Source: Coix lacryma-jobi var. lacryma-jobi (lineage: Eukaryota > Streptophyta > Magnoliopsida > Poales > Poaceae). Taken from it: DNA of 64,000 bases. The position numbers and the translations under genes are program-made. The notes below the pieces were generated by a model that had not been told where the DNA came from, did not search any database, and saw only the letters and a program-made list of their open reading frames with translations. The first letter of the stretch is position 1; the number at the start of each line of letters is the position of its first letter. The stretch covers positions 82,717,942 to 82,781,941 of the forward strand of contig CM019826.1 in assembly GCA_009763385.1 (NCBI GenBank), in the 5' to 3' direction. This document shows, piece by piece, positions 1 to 12,218 of the stretch.

Positions 1-2675
1 CGATGAGCTCCGTTCGTGCTCTAGCCAAACCATCACCACCATCGAGTTCTCCTGGTCGAGACGAACTCATCCATGCCCTTCTCACCGCTGGCGACCTCAC
101 CGCTGACGAGCTCTCGCCGGTCAACCGTCTCCCCTGTTCTGCTATCGCTGGCATGTGGGCCCGTTGACTCCGCTGGCCCCGCGCATCAGTCTCAGTCGAC
201 CCATAGACCAAACCCAATGAGCCCTGACCGGGGATTTCAAATGTTTTTCTTTTTCTTTTATTTTCCAGAGATGCTTGTTTATTTTATATAGCTTGTTTTA
301 TTGATCCAAATGAAATACTTTAAGTTTTGTTAATAGGTTCATAAGTAAAGCTATCTGGGAAAAATAAGAAAGTATTTTTGGTTCAAGTTTATTTCACTGT
401 TTTTATTTATTTCAGTTATGTGAAATCTGTTACATAAATGTGTTGTTATATTTTATTGTAAGATAAAATTATGGTAAAATTTGTGTATGCTCTTTGTCAT
501 GAATAGCATTTGGAAAAAAATTATGAGGGCCTATTTCTGAACAAAAAGTATCTATTCAATATTTAAATGTCGTTTTAGCTGTTTGCTTAGAATATTTCTT
601 GAGAGAAATATATGTAGAAATAAAATATGGGAAAATTTATGAAGCATTTGTGTATCTGAATGAAGCTTAGAAAAATGTTGTATATAGTCAATTGTATGGA
701 AGAAAATGTACTTGTAGTACAAATGTGCTTTTCTGAGTTTTTTCTTAGAACATTCATACAGAAAAGATTATGCCTTTGCTATTCATGGAACTTTCTGGAT
801 AAATATGAAATGTTGTCTAGAATCTGAGAAAAGTATAAAAAAATAATGTTTCATACTTTTCGAGCAGGGTTGTAGTTCAAAGTTTAAATCTGGTTGAAAC
901 TTTGGAAATTTGTGTAGAATTATGTATGCATGATCTAGCAATTATTTTTCTGCAGTAGGGTTGTTTAGGTAGAAGAAGCCAGGAAAAATATAAAATCTGC
1001 TGTTTGACACTTTTCAGAAGAAAACTTAGTTCAAAGCACCTTTTTGGCAGTTTATTTAATCTTTTTATATCTGCTGTTCAGTATTTTATTTCTTGCTGAA
1101 ATTTGTGCAGTAAAGTCCAGTAAGCGCAAATTAGCTGCGGTGATTTTTGTAGATTTTTCTGAATAAAGGAAACAACACTTGCTGTACAACTTGGGTTATT
1201 TTGAAATAATAATTGGGAAGTAATTGGGTCGATAATTTTGTGACTACAATAAAAATAAATGCTTTCCCCAGTGTCAAAAGTTGTTCAACAAGTTGGTTTT
1301 ATTGGTTTGTAAAGATATTTCGCTTTTGCATACCATCGTAATGCACCATGCATTATTAATTATTTATTACCACATTGCAACTAGGATCGGTAGCTCAGGA
1401 GACCAACACAGAGCCAGAAGCAAGCGAGGAGCTGGAGATCCAGGAGGTGCCGCCGAGCGAAGGAATCGATCCAGCTGACCTCAACACTAACCTGCCTGAG
1501 TGCCCCACTCACGAGGCCTCAGTCTTCTCCCAAGGCAAGCCCCAGAGCATCCTAAGTCTCCCAGTATTTATAATTAATTTAATTAAGTATTTTATACTGT
1601 GATGCATTAGGTATAGGAGTTGATTAAATCCTACTTGTTGCATTATCCTTCGTTGGTTATCGATTATACCTGCCTTGTTATCCTGTTACTTATTCATAAG
1701 TAGAACTGCTTAGCCTGCTTAATAAAATAGTAAATAAAGGATGTTCCCGTAATACCCCTAATGGGTAGTTACCGGATCACGATTAACTATATTTGCTATC
1801 GTGGAAAAGAACCTGAGTAGTAATGAAATACGGTCAACTGGAAGGCAAGGCACCAAGTTGAAACTTTGGGGCAGCTCGTCCGTTGGATCGTGTAGGTTTG
1901 TATCGATGTTGGCCCTCCTTCATTTTTGAAAGCGCCCTTTTACTTAGGGTGCCGGTGATGTATTCCCAACCCCGAAGCCGGTTAGACGTTGTTCGGGTCG
2001 GATTCAACCCGAGTCGTGCCCTCTACTATGGAAATGTGATTTGCCTCGGAATGGCCATCACCAGGTTCCAATTGGGTGGTCCGTGCTTGAACCGCGACGA
2101 TTACCACCACAAACAGTATCGACCGGTGACCCAATGCATGGACCCGACGGGGAAAGTGTGGGTTTGTATTAAAGGTTCTCGCCAGCTGGTTTGTAATTCG
2201 ATTTGAGTCGTCGTCTCCCCGGTTAGTGGGAAACTATGTTGAGCTTCACCACGATACAACTCCATGTAATGATTAAAGGTTCAACTAAAATATGGATAAA
2301 GCAAACCTAATATGGTATTATTTATTTGCTGGTTAGAATCAAGTGAGTGTTGTAGTTCAGGTGCAAACCTAGAATAAGGAATAGGTTAAAAGTGAACTGC
2401 TCATTTATTAATTAAATATTACTCTTCTTAATTTGAGCTTTTCCGCAACTAAATTCCCAGCTCCAGCAGAAAGCCTTGCATAACCTTGGTCTCTTTATTT
2501 TCAGTTAGACGGGTAAGTCTAGCTGAGTACATTCCCGTACTCAGGGTTTATCCCGTTGTTGCAGATGACCAGTTTACTATGGCTATTGTAGCACTGCCTG
2601 CTTACCCCCGTGGAAGGTGATAAGGAGTAGGCCCAGGGCAGGGTCATCCAGAAGCTTCCCCTTTTCTTTTGCAAG
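1..2675 (+). mobile_element. K-family long LTR, left arm (5' part outside window)
   Basis: This arm is almost identical, as reverse complement, to about 7690-10365 (coordinate sum 10365), with only scattered single-base differences. Its organisation matches the chromovirus LTRs elsewhere in the window: an AT-rich part, a short acidic ORF ending in a Q-G-K-P motif, a block near 1600 around 'attaggtataggagtt', and a 'gagtacattcccgtactcagggttt' type block near 2525 (the homologous block in D is near 42720). The similarity to the right arm stops at about 2675, where H-element leader sequence begins. Its true 5' end lies before the window. I read it as a truncated LTR, not a gene. Confidence 0.7.
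1375..1602 (+). other. short acidic ORF inside K LTR (75 codons)
   Basis: A short reading frame inside the LTR, rich in Glu and Pro. It reaches a V-F-x-x-Q-G-K-P motif matching the F-A-I-Q-G-K-P ending of the short ORFs in the A and D/G LTRs. The match across divergent LTR families is why I list it. There is no recognised domain and its expression is unknown. It may instead reflect conserved RNA or regulatory sequence. Confidence 0.35.
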
Positions 2676-2846
2676 ATAAGCGGGAAACAATTAGTTTTAG
2701 CAATAGAATAAGAATAAGAAGCAGGTATAAATTTTAATAAAGTAACGAGTTAATAAAATAAGCATGAACAAGTAACAAAAAGGTGTTAGACGTCCATTTC
2801 CTAACTAGGCTTGCGTCCTACAGTCAACAAAGCTCTGATACCAATT
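2676..2846 (-). mobile_element. H element 5' leader with primer-binding site, truncated
   Basis: Read on the minus strand, this is the start of an internal region directly after the H LTR. It holds the PBS and about 155 bp of AT-rich leader before it breaks into the K arm at about 2675. No coding sequence is left. Confidence 0.55.
2832..2843 (-). promoter_or_regulatory. primer-binding site (tRNA-Met type)
   Basis: The minus strand reads TGGTATCAGAGC, the usual plant PBS complementary to the 3' end of initiator tRNA-Met. It lies 3 bases from the LTR end at 2847, so this LTR can act as a 5' LTR on the minus strand. Confidence 0.8.
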
Positions 2847-5823
2847 TGTCACACCCCAATTTTAAGGATAAAACTGAGGCGGAATACTCATGTGTGCCCA
2901 GGAAACAATCACACACATAAGTAGACAAATTACAAGAGTGGCATCATCACATTGTTTATTACATCACGATAGTATTTAAAACAGAGTCTTACAACATGCT
3001 GAAACACAGATCGCTGAACTGGTACACAAACTAAACCACAGGGAAACGTCGACTGGGGGAACAGCTAGCCTAGAAGTCTTCAGGAAAGTCGCCAACAGCA
3101 CCCTCATCTGTTACCCATCCGGGATTTTGCCCAAAAAGAAGATAAACAACAAGCGTAAGTACTCCACGTACTTAGCAAGCTAACATAGGGTTCATGAGGC
3201 TCAAAAAGGCAGACGCTGTCTGACTGCAGTAGCTTTTAAGTTGGCAAAGTTTTAACATTAAGGTAAACGAATATTGTGCTTAACCCTTAACCCATGATCC
3301 ATTTGTCCAACAAAGGTAAGATATGACATCATAATGTACCAACAACATAAAGTAACAATTGTTAAGTTTCATAGTTCCGCTAGTTTTCCGGGCCGCTCGT
3401 GACCGTGAGCACGGCTGTTATAACAGTTTTACACTCTGCAGAGGTGGTGCATCTTTACCCACAAGCCGTGTTACCCTTGTGCCCGAGGCGGCCAACCTCT
3501 TGATCCACTTCCGAGGTAGATCGGCAGGGCACACTATGAAGCCTTTCGCTGGTTCGTCTAACAGGTCAGGGCCGCTAGGTTTCCTTGGCAGGCAGATGTA
3601 GCAACCCCCCTTTTCTATGGCACAAGGCCATCGCAGCTATACACATAGAAACAGGAGCAGCCCTACACCCAAAGTGGCAAGCCCCTTTTTCGCCCTTTCG
3701 GGTCACCGCTGCCATATTAGACAAGATCCAGTTTACTGAGCTAAAACCAGAGCCATATAGCACTCATGGTAGCACTGTCAATCCCAGCTTTTGCTAACAG
3801 CAAGTTTTATTAACCGTTTAACAATGTATCATCATGAGAAACAAATTCATCATTGGACTGGATCAATTATAAGTCAGTTAGCACTAGCAAAGCTACCCAC
3901 ATGCATATATCCCACGGGAACAAAAACATCACCGATCAAAAACTAAGTGGGTTTTCTAAGGTTGCTCAGTTGGACACATGCATAAATGAGTGATTAAAGT
4001 AAAGTGTATAGGTAAACAAGGAGATCCCATGCTAACTTGCCTTGGTTGTCGAAAGGTTGATCCTCCTGCTGGTCACTGAACGCGGGGTCCTGGTCGTACC
4101 ACACCGACTCACCGTCTACTCGAACACAACATCACCACGCATTCCAGGTGCAAACATACACGATGCAAACAGAGCTATTATTAGAACAATACACCAAAAC
4201 AGTATTAAACTGAAATAAAACTTTGATAAAACAGAAGTACGCATCTATACGATCACAACAAGTTTTGGTTCATCGAAAACGGAGTCACGGTGTGAAAGCT
4301 ACGATCGAAACAGTATATAAAAAGCCCTAAACAAGATTAACTTGGACCCTACATCTAAACTGTCCAAAACCGACCAACAGGAACATAAACGGGTAGAGCA
4401 CTAAATTACGAAGCTAACGCAATTTGAATGGATCAAATCGGAGCTAAAACGTGGATTTTATAAGCAAAACAAAGCAGTGGCATTTCTGTAAATACACTGA
4501 AAAGCATTTGAATTGAAATCGGAAATTTTAATTGAATTTAAATCAAAATTACAGACGGCTGGACCGCGCCTCGTTTTCACCGAAACACAGGGGCCTGGTT
4601 ACAAGTTTTATAAGGCACAGGGAATAGTGGAAAAGGGAGTGCGGGTTGGTTCCCGGCTTCTCCAGGGGCTCTTTAGCAAAGATGCCACCGAAGGGGTACG
4701 GGTGATCCTCGGCCGCCGGATCGGAGATGGGCGGCTCGGATTAAAACCAGGGGCGGGTGCGCGCGCGGGCGGCCGACGGCGCGCACTGGCCGCGGCGTCA
4801 CGGCGCTCCGCGACGTCGTGCGCGGCTCCGCCATGGTCGAAGTCACGGAGCTCGCGGGTTCGGGCATAGGGTCCATCACAGGCCAAACCAAGCGGTCGGA
4901 GAGCTAGAGGGAGGCACGGGAGTCTCACCGAGGCGGAATGGAGAGGAGGAGGCGGCTCGGGGGAGGCGGTCCGCGGCGAACGGCGGAGCACGGCGACCGG
5001 CAGGGCACCTGCTCACGGAGTACGGCGGTCAGGGCGAAACTGAGCACTAAAGAGAGAGGGAGGAGGTTCGGAGGCTTCACCACGACGCGGCGGAGCTTGG
5101 AGATGGATCGAATCGGCCCGGGCGGCGCCGAATCGGCAGATCGACGGCGGCGGACGACGGCAAGGCGGCGGGGTGCTCGGCACGGACGCTCGGGAGCTCG
5201 GTTGTGCGACGCTGCGGGAGTAGGAGAGGAGAAAGAAGGAGCGGGGCGCGGCCGCATCTACTAAAAGCGCGAGGGCGAGGGCGAGGTCGTGGGAGCGGAC
5301 TCCGCACGACGCGCGGACGAAGCGGAGCTCGGCGGTTGTGCTCGGGACGGCGCGCGAGGAGGGGAAGAAAGGCGCTGACAGGTGGGGACGGCGTGTCAGA
5401 GAGAGAGGAGGGGAGAGCGCGCGCGCGGGCCGACGGTTGCGCGGGCGCGGCGAGCAGGCCGGCCCACGGGCCGCGCGGAGAGAAGAGGGAGGAGGAGGGA
5501 GCGCGCGCGGGTGCCGCCGAGCGGTTGGGCCGCCAGGGCGGTTGGGCCGAAAACCAGGAAAGGAGAGAGGGAGAGGAATAAATCCTTTTCATTAAATTTT
5601 CAAAGCAATCCAAGTCATTTCCAAAAGAGTTTGAATTCAAAACAAATTTTGGCAAAAACCAGTCACTCCAATAAATCCAGTGCATCAGCATGAGTGCATA
5701 AACATGTTGCCACAATAATTTTAATTCAACAAAAATTTATTTAACCCTAGGTTAAAAGCTCACAAATTCATTATTAAATCATTTTCACCTATTTTGTTTT
5801 GGAGAAAATTTTAGGGTGTTACA
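2847..5823 (-). mobile_element. H LTR, 2977 bp, complete TG..CA
   Basis: On the minus strand it starts TGTAACACCC and ends GGGGTGTGACA. An AT-rich first part (about 5823-5580) is followed by a GC/CpG-rich core (about 5580-4690) and an AT-rich remainder, the same architecture as the other long LTRs here. The core gives several overlapping open frames on both strands, which I treat as by-products of GC richness. A PBS follows it directly. An A-rich/G-run tract resembling a PPT precedes it, so it has internal-region sequence on both sides. Confidence 0.75.
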
Positions 5824-6408
5824 ATCCCCCTATTTGTATGCTTAAATTTTCAATTCCCACCTGAAAAGCTACTTAGCATCTCCTTTATCTTTTACATTGT
5901 CCTCCCCCTTCTACTAGCATATCTTTGTAGTAGTTTCTCCCCCTTTGTTAACAAGAACCATAAAAAGGTGGGGCAAAATTTTAATGGAAGGAGGCAACTT
6001 TTAGCATGAGATGTACATAAGGAGATCAAACTACATCAAGTTGTGGCTTAAACTAGCGCATGATCATAAGATATTTAACATGGTTTGCTCTAGAGTAAGC
6101 TTCTTCACACATCTTGCAATGGTTATCTTACTCACATTGGTTAAATAATTATTGCTCACGTACTAGATTAAACACTAGAGTTAGAAGCTCACAAACGAGT
6201 TATATGCTATCACTAGATCAAGTCAAGCATAGAAGCAATAGTGATACCATATATACTCCAAATTCATTTGATTTACCATGAATGAGCCAAAATAAGCAAT
6301 GTGATGGCTATATGAACTAGAATACAACCTAATAAGAATGAATGCACATGCCAAACAATTTCACATTTGCTTTCTTGGAGGAGAGGCATGTCGTATGTGG
6401 GGGTGCAT
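5824..6408 (-). mobile_element. Sirevirus 3' untranslated region with repeated PPT-like boxes
   Basis: This lies between the RNase H remnant and the H LTR. The minus strand carries several AAGGGGGAG-like purine boxes (about 5900-5945) and a final A/G-run tract abutting the LTR at 5824. Multiple PPT-like boxes are a known trait of Sireviruses. No reading frame is supported. Confidence 0.55.
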
Positions 6409-7530
6409 TCAACTCATGTTGGAGAAGTCTAGGATATTCAATTCATTTCTTAGCTTGCAAAACCTTCTCTCATCTCGTGGCTTGGTGAACATGTCGGCAA
6501 GTTGATCATCGGTGCCTACACTCTCAATAGATATGTCTTTCTTGGCTTGATGATCTCTAATGAAGTGATGTCTTATGTCAATGTGCTTTGTCCTTGAATG
6601 TTGAACCGGGTTGGTGGCTATTTTGACGGTGCTCTCATTATCATAAAGCAATGGGACTTGTCCAAACTTGACCCCATCATCTTGCAATGTTGCTTTCATC
6701 TATAGAAATTGTGCACAACAACTACCCGCGGATATGTATTCGGCTTCGGCGGTAGAGAGTGCAACACTATTTTGCTTCTTTGATGACCATGAGACAAGTG
6801 ATCTTCCAAGCAATTGACAAGTGCCCGATGTGCTCTTCCTATCCACCTTGCATACCGCATAATCGGAATCCGAGTAGCCAATCAATTCAAATTGAGAGCC
6901 CTTGCGATACCAAAGTCCAACATTTGGAGTGTGCTTCAAATATCTTAATATTCTTTTGGTTGCCTTCAAATGACTTTCTCTTGGTGAAGCTTGAAACCTT
7001 GCACACATACACACACTAAACATGATATCCGGCCTTGATGCGGTCACATAGAGTAAACTTCTAATCATTGACCGATATAACTTTTAATCCACCATGTCAC
7101 CACTAGAGTCACTATCCAAATGTCCATTTGTTCCCATTGGAGTGCTTATTGCTTTAGCTTCATCTAACCCAAACTTCTTGAGCATGTCCTTGATGTGCAT
7201 GCCTTGACTAACAAAAGTGTCTTTCTTTATTTGCTTGATTTGTAGCCCAAGGAAGTAACTAAGCTCTCCAATCATAGACATCTTAAATTCTTTAGCCATA
7301 ATCTCTCCAAACTCTTCACAAAATCTTGGTTGGTTGATCCAAAGATAATGTCATCCACCTAGATTTGCAATGCAAACAAGTCACTTCCAATTTTCTGGTT
7401 GAAGAGAGTGGTGTCAACCTTCCCAATCTTGAACCCTTTAGCTAACAAGAAGTCTCTTAATCTTTCATATCAAGCTCTTGGTGCTTGCTTCAACCCATAT
7501 AATGCCTTCTTGAGCTTGTAATTAACATCA
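6409..7530 (-). pseudogene. pol: Ty1/copia (Sirevirus) RT-RNase H fragment, degenerate
   Basis: Translated on the minus strand, this runs from the Y-G-L-K-Q-A-P-R-A region of copia RT, through the active-site block and the 'SRPD' segment, to the RNase H end with S-R-T-K-H-I-D-I-R-H-H and the usual C-terminal tail. It is broken many times. There is TGA for the expected Trp at 7470-7472, TAG replacing the Tyr of the Y-V-D-D active site at 7359-7361, a frameshift near 7300-7320, TAA for Gln at 7084-7086 and TAG for Trp at 6700-6702. Gag, protease, integrase and the first part of RT are missing: upstream it joins the K arm at about 7530-7545. It is a dead remnant. Confidence 0.85.
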
Positions 7531-7544
7531 GAGTGTGAAGACTC

Positions 7545-10500
7545 AAAGTTATTACAATACTAAGTTCAAATAGCGGAAGCATAAATAAGTCTTTGAAGTA
7601 CGACCACTACACATGTGATCCAAATAAAACATTATTTTTGATAACTCACTCCTCCTTTTTGAGATATTGTGCCACTAGTAGTCTTAGTCCCGCAAAAGCA
7701 AAGGAGAAGCTTTTAGACGACCCTGCCCTGGGCCTACTCCTTATCACCCTCCACGGGGTAGAGGCAGTGCTTACAATAGCCGAAGTAAACCTGGTCATCT
7801 GCAACAACGGGATAAACCCTGAGTACGGGAATGTACTCAGCTAGACTTACCCGTCTAACTGAAAATAAAGAGACCAAGGTTATGCAAGGCTTTCTGCTGG
7901 AGCTGGGAATTTAGTTGCGGAAAAGCTCAAATTAAGAAGAGTAATATTTAATTAATAAATGAGCAGTTCACTTTTAACCTATTCCTTATTCTAGGTTTGC
8001 ACCTGAACTACAACACTCACTTGATTCTAACCAGCAAATAAATAATACCATATTAGGTTTGCTTTATCCATATTTTAGTTGAACCTTTAATCATTACATG
8101 GAGTTGTATCGTGGTGAAGCTCAACATAGTTTCCCACTAACCGGGGGAGACGACGACTCAAATCGAATTACAAACCAGCTGGCGAGAAACCTTTAATACA
8201 AACCCACACTTTCCCCGTCGGGTCCATGCATTGGGTCACCGGTCGATACTGTTTGTGGTGGTAATCGTCGCGGTTCAAGCACGGACCACCCAATTGGAAC
8301 CTGGTGATGGCCATTCCGAGGCAAATCACATTTCCATAGTAGAGGGCACGACTCGGGTTGAATCCGACCCGAACAACGTCTAACCGGCTTCGGGGTTGGG
8401 AATACATCACCGGCACCCTAAGTAAAAGGGCGCTTTCAAAAATGAAGGAGGGCCAACATCGATACAAACCTACACGATCCAACGGACGAGCTGCCCCAAA
8501 GTTTCAACTTGGTGCCTTGCCTTCCAGTTGACCGTATTTCATTACTACTCAGGTTCTTTTCCACGATAGCAAATATAGTTAATCGTGATCCGGTAACTAC
8601 CCATTAGGGGTATTACGGGAACATCCTTTATTTACTATTTTATTAAGCAGGCTAAGCAGTTCTACTTATGAATAAGTAACAGGATAACAAGGCAGGTATA
8701 ATCGATAACCAACGAAGGATAATGCAACAAGTAGGATTTAATCAACTCCTATACCTAATGCATCACAGTATAAAATACTTAATTAAATTAATTATAAATA
8801 CTGGGAGACTTAGGATGCTCTGGGGCTTGCCTTGGGAGAAGACTGAGGCCTCGTGAGTGGGGCACTCAGGCAGGTTAGTGTTGAGGTCAGCTGGATCGAT
8901 TCCTTCGCTCGGCGGCACCTCCTGGATCTCCAGCTCCTCGCTTGCTTCTGGCTCTGTGTTGGTCTCCTGAGCTACCGATCCTAGTTGCAATGTGGTAATA
9001 AATAATTAAATAATGCATGGTGCATTACGATGGTATGCAAAAGCGAAATATCTTTACAAACCAATAAAACCAACTTGTTGAACAACTTTTGACACTGGGG
9101 AAAGCATTTATTTTTATTGTAGTCACAAAATTATCGACCCAATTACTTCCCAATTATTATTTCAAAATAACCCAAGTTGTACAGCAAGTGTTGTTTCCTT
9201 TATTCAGAAAAATCTACAAAAATCACCGCAGCTAATTTGCGCTTACTGGACTTTACTGCACAAATTTCAGCAAGAAATAAAATACTGAACAGCAGATATA
9301 AAAAGATTAAATAAACTGCCAAAAAGGTGCTTTGAACTAAGTTTTCTTCTGAAAAGTGTCAAACAGCAGATTTTATATTTTTCCTGGCTTCTTCTACCTA
9401 AAACAACCCTACTGCAGAAAAATAATTGCTAGATCATGCATACATAATTCTACACAAATTTCCAAAGTTTCAACCAGATTTAAAACTTTGAACTACAACC
9501 CTGCTCGAAAAGTATGAAACATTATTTTTTATACTTTTCTCAGATTCTAGACAACATTTCATATTTATCCAGAAAGTTCCATGAATAGCAAAGGCATAAT
9601 CTTTTCTGTATGAATGTTCTAAGAAAAACTCAGAAAAGCACATTTGTACTACAAGTACATTTTCTTCCATACAATTGACTATATACAACATTTTTCTAAG
9701 CTTCATTCAGATACACAAATGCTTCATAAATTTTCCCATATTTTATTTCTACATATATTTCTCTCAAGAAATATTCTAAGCAAACAGCTAAAACGACATT
9801 TAAATATGAATAGATACTTTTTGTTCAGAAATAGGCCCTCATAATTTTTTTCCAAATGCTATTCATGACAAAGAGCATACACAAATTTTACCATAATTTT
9901 ATCTTACAATAAAATATAACAACACATTTATGTAACAGATTTCACATAAACTGAAATAAATAAAAACAGTGAAATAAACTTGAACCAAAAATACTTTCTT
10001 ATTTTTCCCAGATAGCTTTACTTATGAACCTATTAACAAAACTTAAAGTATTTCATTTGGATCAATAAAACAAGCTATATAAAATAAACAAGCATCTCTG
10101 GAAAATAAAAGAAAAAGAAAAACATTTGAAATCCCCGGTCAGGGCTCATTGGGTTTGGTCTATGGGTCGACTGAGACTGATGCGCGGGGCCAGCGGAGTC
10201 AACGGGCCCACATGCCAGCGATAGCAGAACAGGGGAGACGGTTGACCGGCGAGAGCTCGTCAGCGGTGAGGTCGCCAGCGGTGAGAAGGGCATGGATGAG
10301 TTCGTCTCGACCAGGAGAACTCGATGGTGGTGATGGTTTGGCTAGAGCACGAACGGAGCTCATCGGCGACGAACAAAGGTGGACGGCGGCGGCGGTGCGG
10401 CTCGGCTGAGCCATCTCCGGCGGTCGCCGGCTCGATTGAGGTGCGTGTGAGGATCAGTGAACCCTAGGGAAGACGCTATGGGTGATGGTTTGGCCGGTGG

Positions 10501-11590
10501 AGCTTCGGAAAATCTCGACCTCGTGTTCGTGCCGTGGCGGCAGCCATGGTGTTCGGCCGTGCGAGACAGAGAGCTTGGGGGTGGTAGAGAATAGACGAAT
10601 GGGTGTTCTCACCTTGCCTTCGCGCGGTGAGGCTCGTCGAAGAAGAAGAGGGCTTGGTGTGGCTCGGTGGTTGTGGAACGGCGGCGAGTACTCCTCGGCG
10701 GCGTTGACGACCGAAGAGGGCACCTCATGTTCCGGCGTCGGTGGAGCTCGGCTGAAGGCGCGTTCGTGCGCACCGTGTGTGCGGGAATGAGGCGGAGCTT
10801 CGGGAGAGAGGAATCGGACAGCGGAGGTTCGGTTGAGGCTGGAACGCCGGTGGCGGTATGTGGTGGCGTGCGGTGGCAGGTGCGAGAGCTTCGGCTCGCG
10901 CTGTCATGCGGAAGAAGAGAGGGAGACGAGAGCGGGTGCGGAATAGCGAATGAGGGGGAGAGAGCGAACGGTGTTGCCGTTTTGCTCAGGCTCGACCGGG
11001 CAGGCGGTCGTGGCGGGGGCCATGGCCGACGACAACAACTGGGTGTGCGCAGTCGGCGAGGCGAGCGCGGCAGGAGAGGCGAGCGTGAGTGGCTGCGGCG
11101 GATTTTGAAACGACGGGGCGAGGATGCAATCGCGCGGCGATAGGGCGAGCAGGATCTTGTCGGGCCAGCGGCGGCCACGCGGCGGTTGGCCGGCGTACGG
11201 CGCGGACGCGGGTCGGGGCGCCAACACGACGCGCGCGCGGAGCGGCTGGGCCGAGAAGGCCGAGTGCGCCGGATGTTTGGCGCCGGAGAAAAACAAACTT
11301 CTTTTCTTTTTCCCATTTCTTTTCTAAATTTTGCTAAATTCAAAACAGTTTCAAAAAATCAAAACTAGGGTTTGGCTCAAAAACAAAAGTTGCTCAAAAT
11401 AATTTTCTCTACAACTTTCCTATAGGACATAATTTTTAAAAATCATTTCTTTAGCCTGCACATAATTAAAGCTAATATTAGGGCTAGAAATCATTTTTGT
11501 TTCTATATTTTTAATTATGATTCTACCCTTAATTAGGGCAAAGTGTCTACATGAGAAATGTTATGCTCATTATTCTCTATTTTATAAAAC
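7545..11590 (-). mobile_element. K-family long LTR, right arm
   Basis: This is the reverse-complement partner of 1-2675 and extends further in both directions. At high coordinates it has AT-rich U3-like sequence with 'agcaacttttgt' blocks as in the D LTR (11290-11590), then a GC-rich core (10150-11290). At low coordinates it has the equivalent of the LTR segment 'ctatttgaact..gtaataact'. It ends at about 7545, where a short shared stretch around 'gatgttaatt' joins it to copia pol. No clean TG terminus is seen before the sequence changes near 11590. The many open frames in 10199-11343 are GC-rich artefacts. Confidence 0.65.
8763..8990 (-). other. short acidic ORF inside K LTR, inverted copy
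   Basis: It is the same 75-codon frame as at 1375-1602 and lies at the mirrored position. It keeps the Glu/Pro-rich body and the Q-G-K-P motif. Function is unknown. Confidence 0.35.
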
Positions 11591-11718
11591 TAGCTGAAAT
11601 GCACGTGCGACACGCACATGTCCAAAGAATTATATATATCACATATAATAATCCCTCCATCCTTAAATACCAAATCACGATCTTCTCTTGCAGTGACCAT
11701 GCATGTCAAGCTTGAAAT
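11591..11718. repeat. unclassified AT-rich repeat fragment before gap
   Basis: Sequence with 'actagctgaaatgcacgtgcg' and 'taatccctccatcc' stretches. These resemble common grass repeat and Stowaway-type ends, but the piece runs into the gap and no matching second end is visible. No gene is seen. Confidence 0.2.
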
Positions 11719-12218
11719 NNNNNNNNNNNNNNNNNNNNNNNNNNNNNNNNNNNNNNNNNNNNNNNNNNNNNNNNNNNNNNNNNNNNNNNNNNNNNNNNNN
11801 NNNNNNNNNNNNNNNNNNNNNNNNNNNNNNNNNNNNNNNNNNNNNNNNNNNNNNNNNNNNNNNNNNNNNNNNNNNNNNNNNNNNNNNNNNNNNNNNNNNN
11901 NNNNNNNNNNNNNNNNNNNNNNNNNNNNNNNNNNNNNNNNNNNNNNNNNNNNNNNNNNNNNNNNNNNNNNNNNNNNNNNNNNNNNNNNNNNNNNNNNNNN
12001 NNNNNNNNNNNNNNNNNNNNNNNNNNNNNNNNNNNNNNNNNNNNNNNNNNNNNNNNNNNNNNNNNNNNNNNNNNNNNNNNNNNNNNNNNNNNNNNNNNNN
12101 NNNNNNNNNNNNNNNNNNNNNNNNNNNNNNNNNNNNNNNNNNNNNNNNNNNNNNNNNNNNNNNNNNNNNNNNNNNNNNNNNNNNNNNNNNNNNNNNNNNN
12201 NNNNNNNNNNNNNNNNNN
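11719..12218. other. assembly gap, 500 N
   Basis: Exactly 500 unknown bases, a fixed-size scaffold gap. Open frames running through it are meaningless. The 70 bases after it (12219-12288) are short flanking sequence of unknown nature. Confidence 0.99.

Noticed and set aside
1883..2206. A 107-codon ORF in the K LTR, mirrored at 8168-8482
   Set aside because: It is repeated only because the arms are near-identical, has no counterpart in the other LTR families and shows no domain.
4608..5715. Several overlapping 60-212-codon open frames on both strands
   Set aside because: They lie in the CpG-rich core of LTR H. The composition is Arg/Pro/Gly/Ala-rich, all frames are open at once and no domain is seen. 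The same holds for 10199-11343, 14580-15797, 27047-27566 and 59813-60517.
11640..11690. A Stowaway-like terminus ('atccctccatcc')
   Set aside because: Only one weak end is visible before the gap, with no TA duplication or second inverted repeat.
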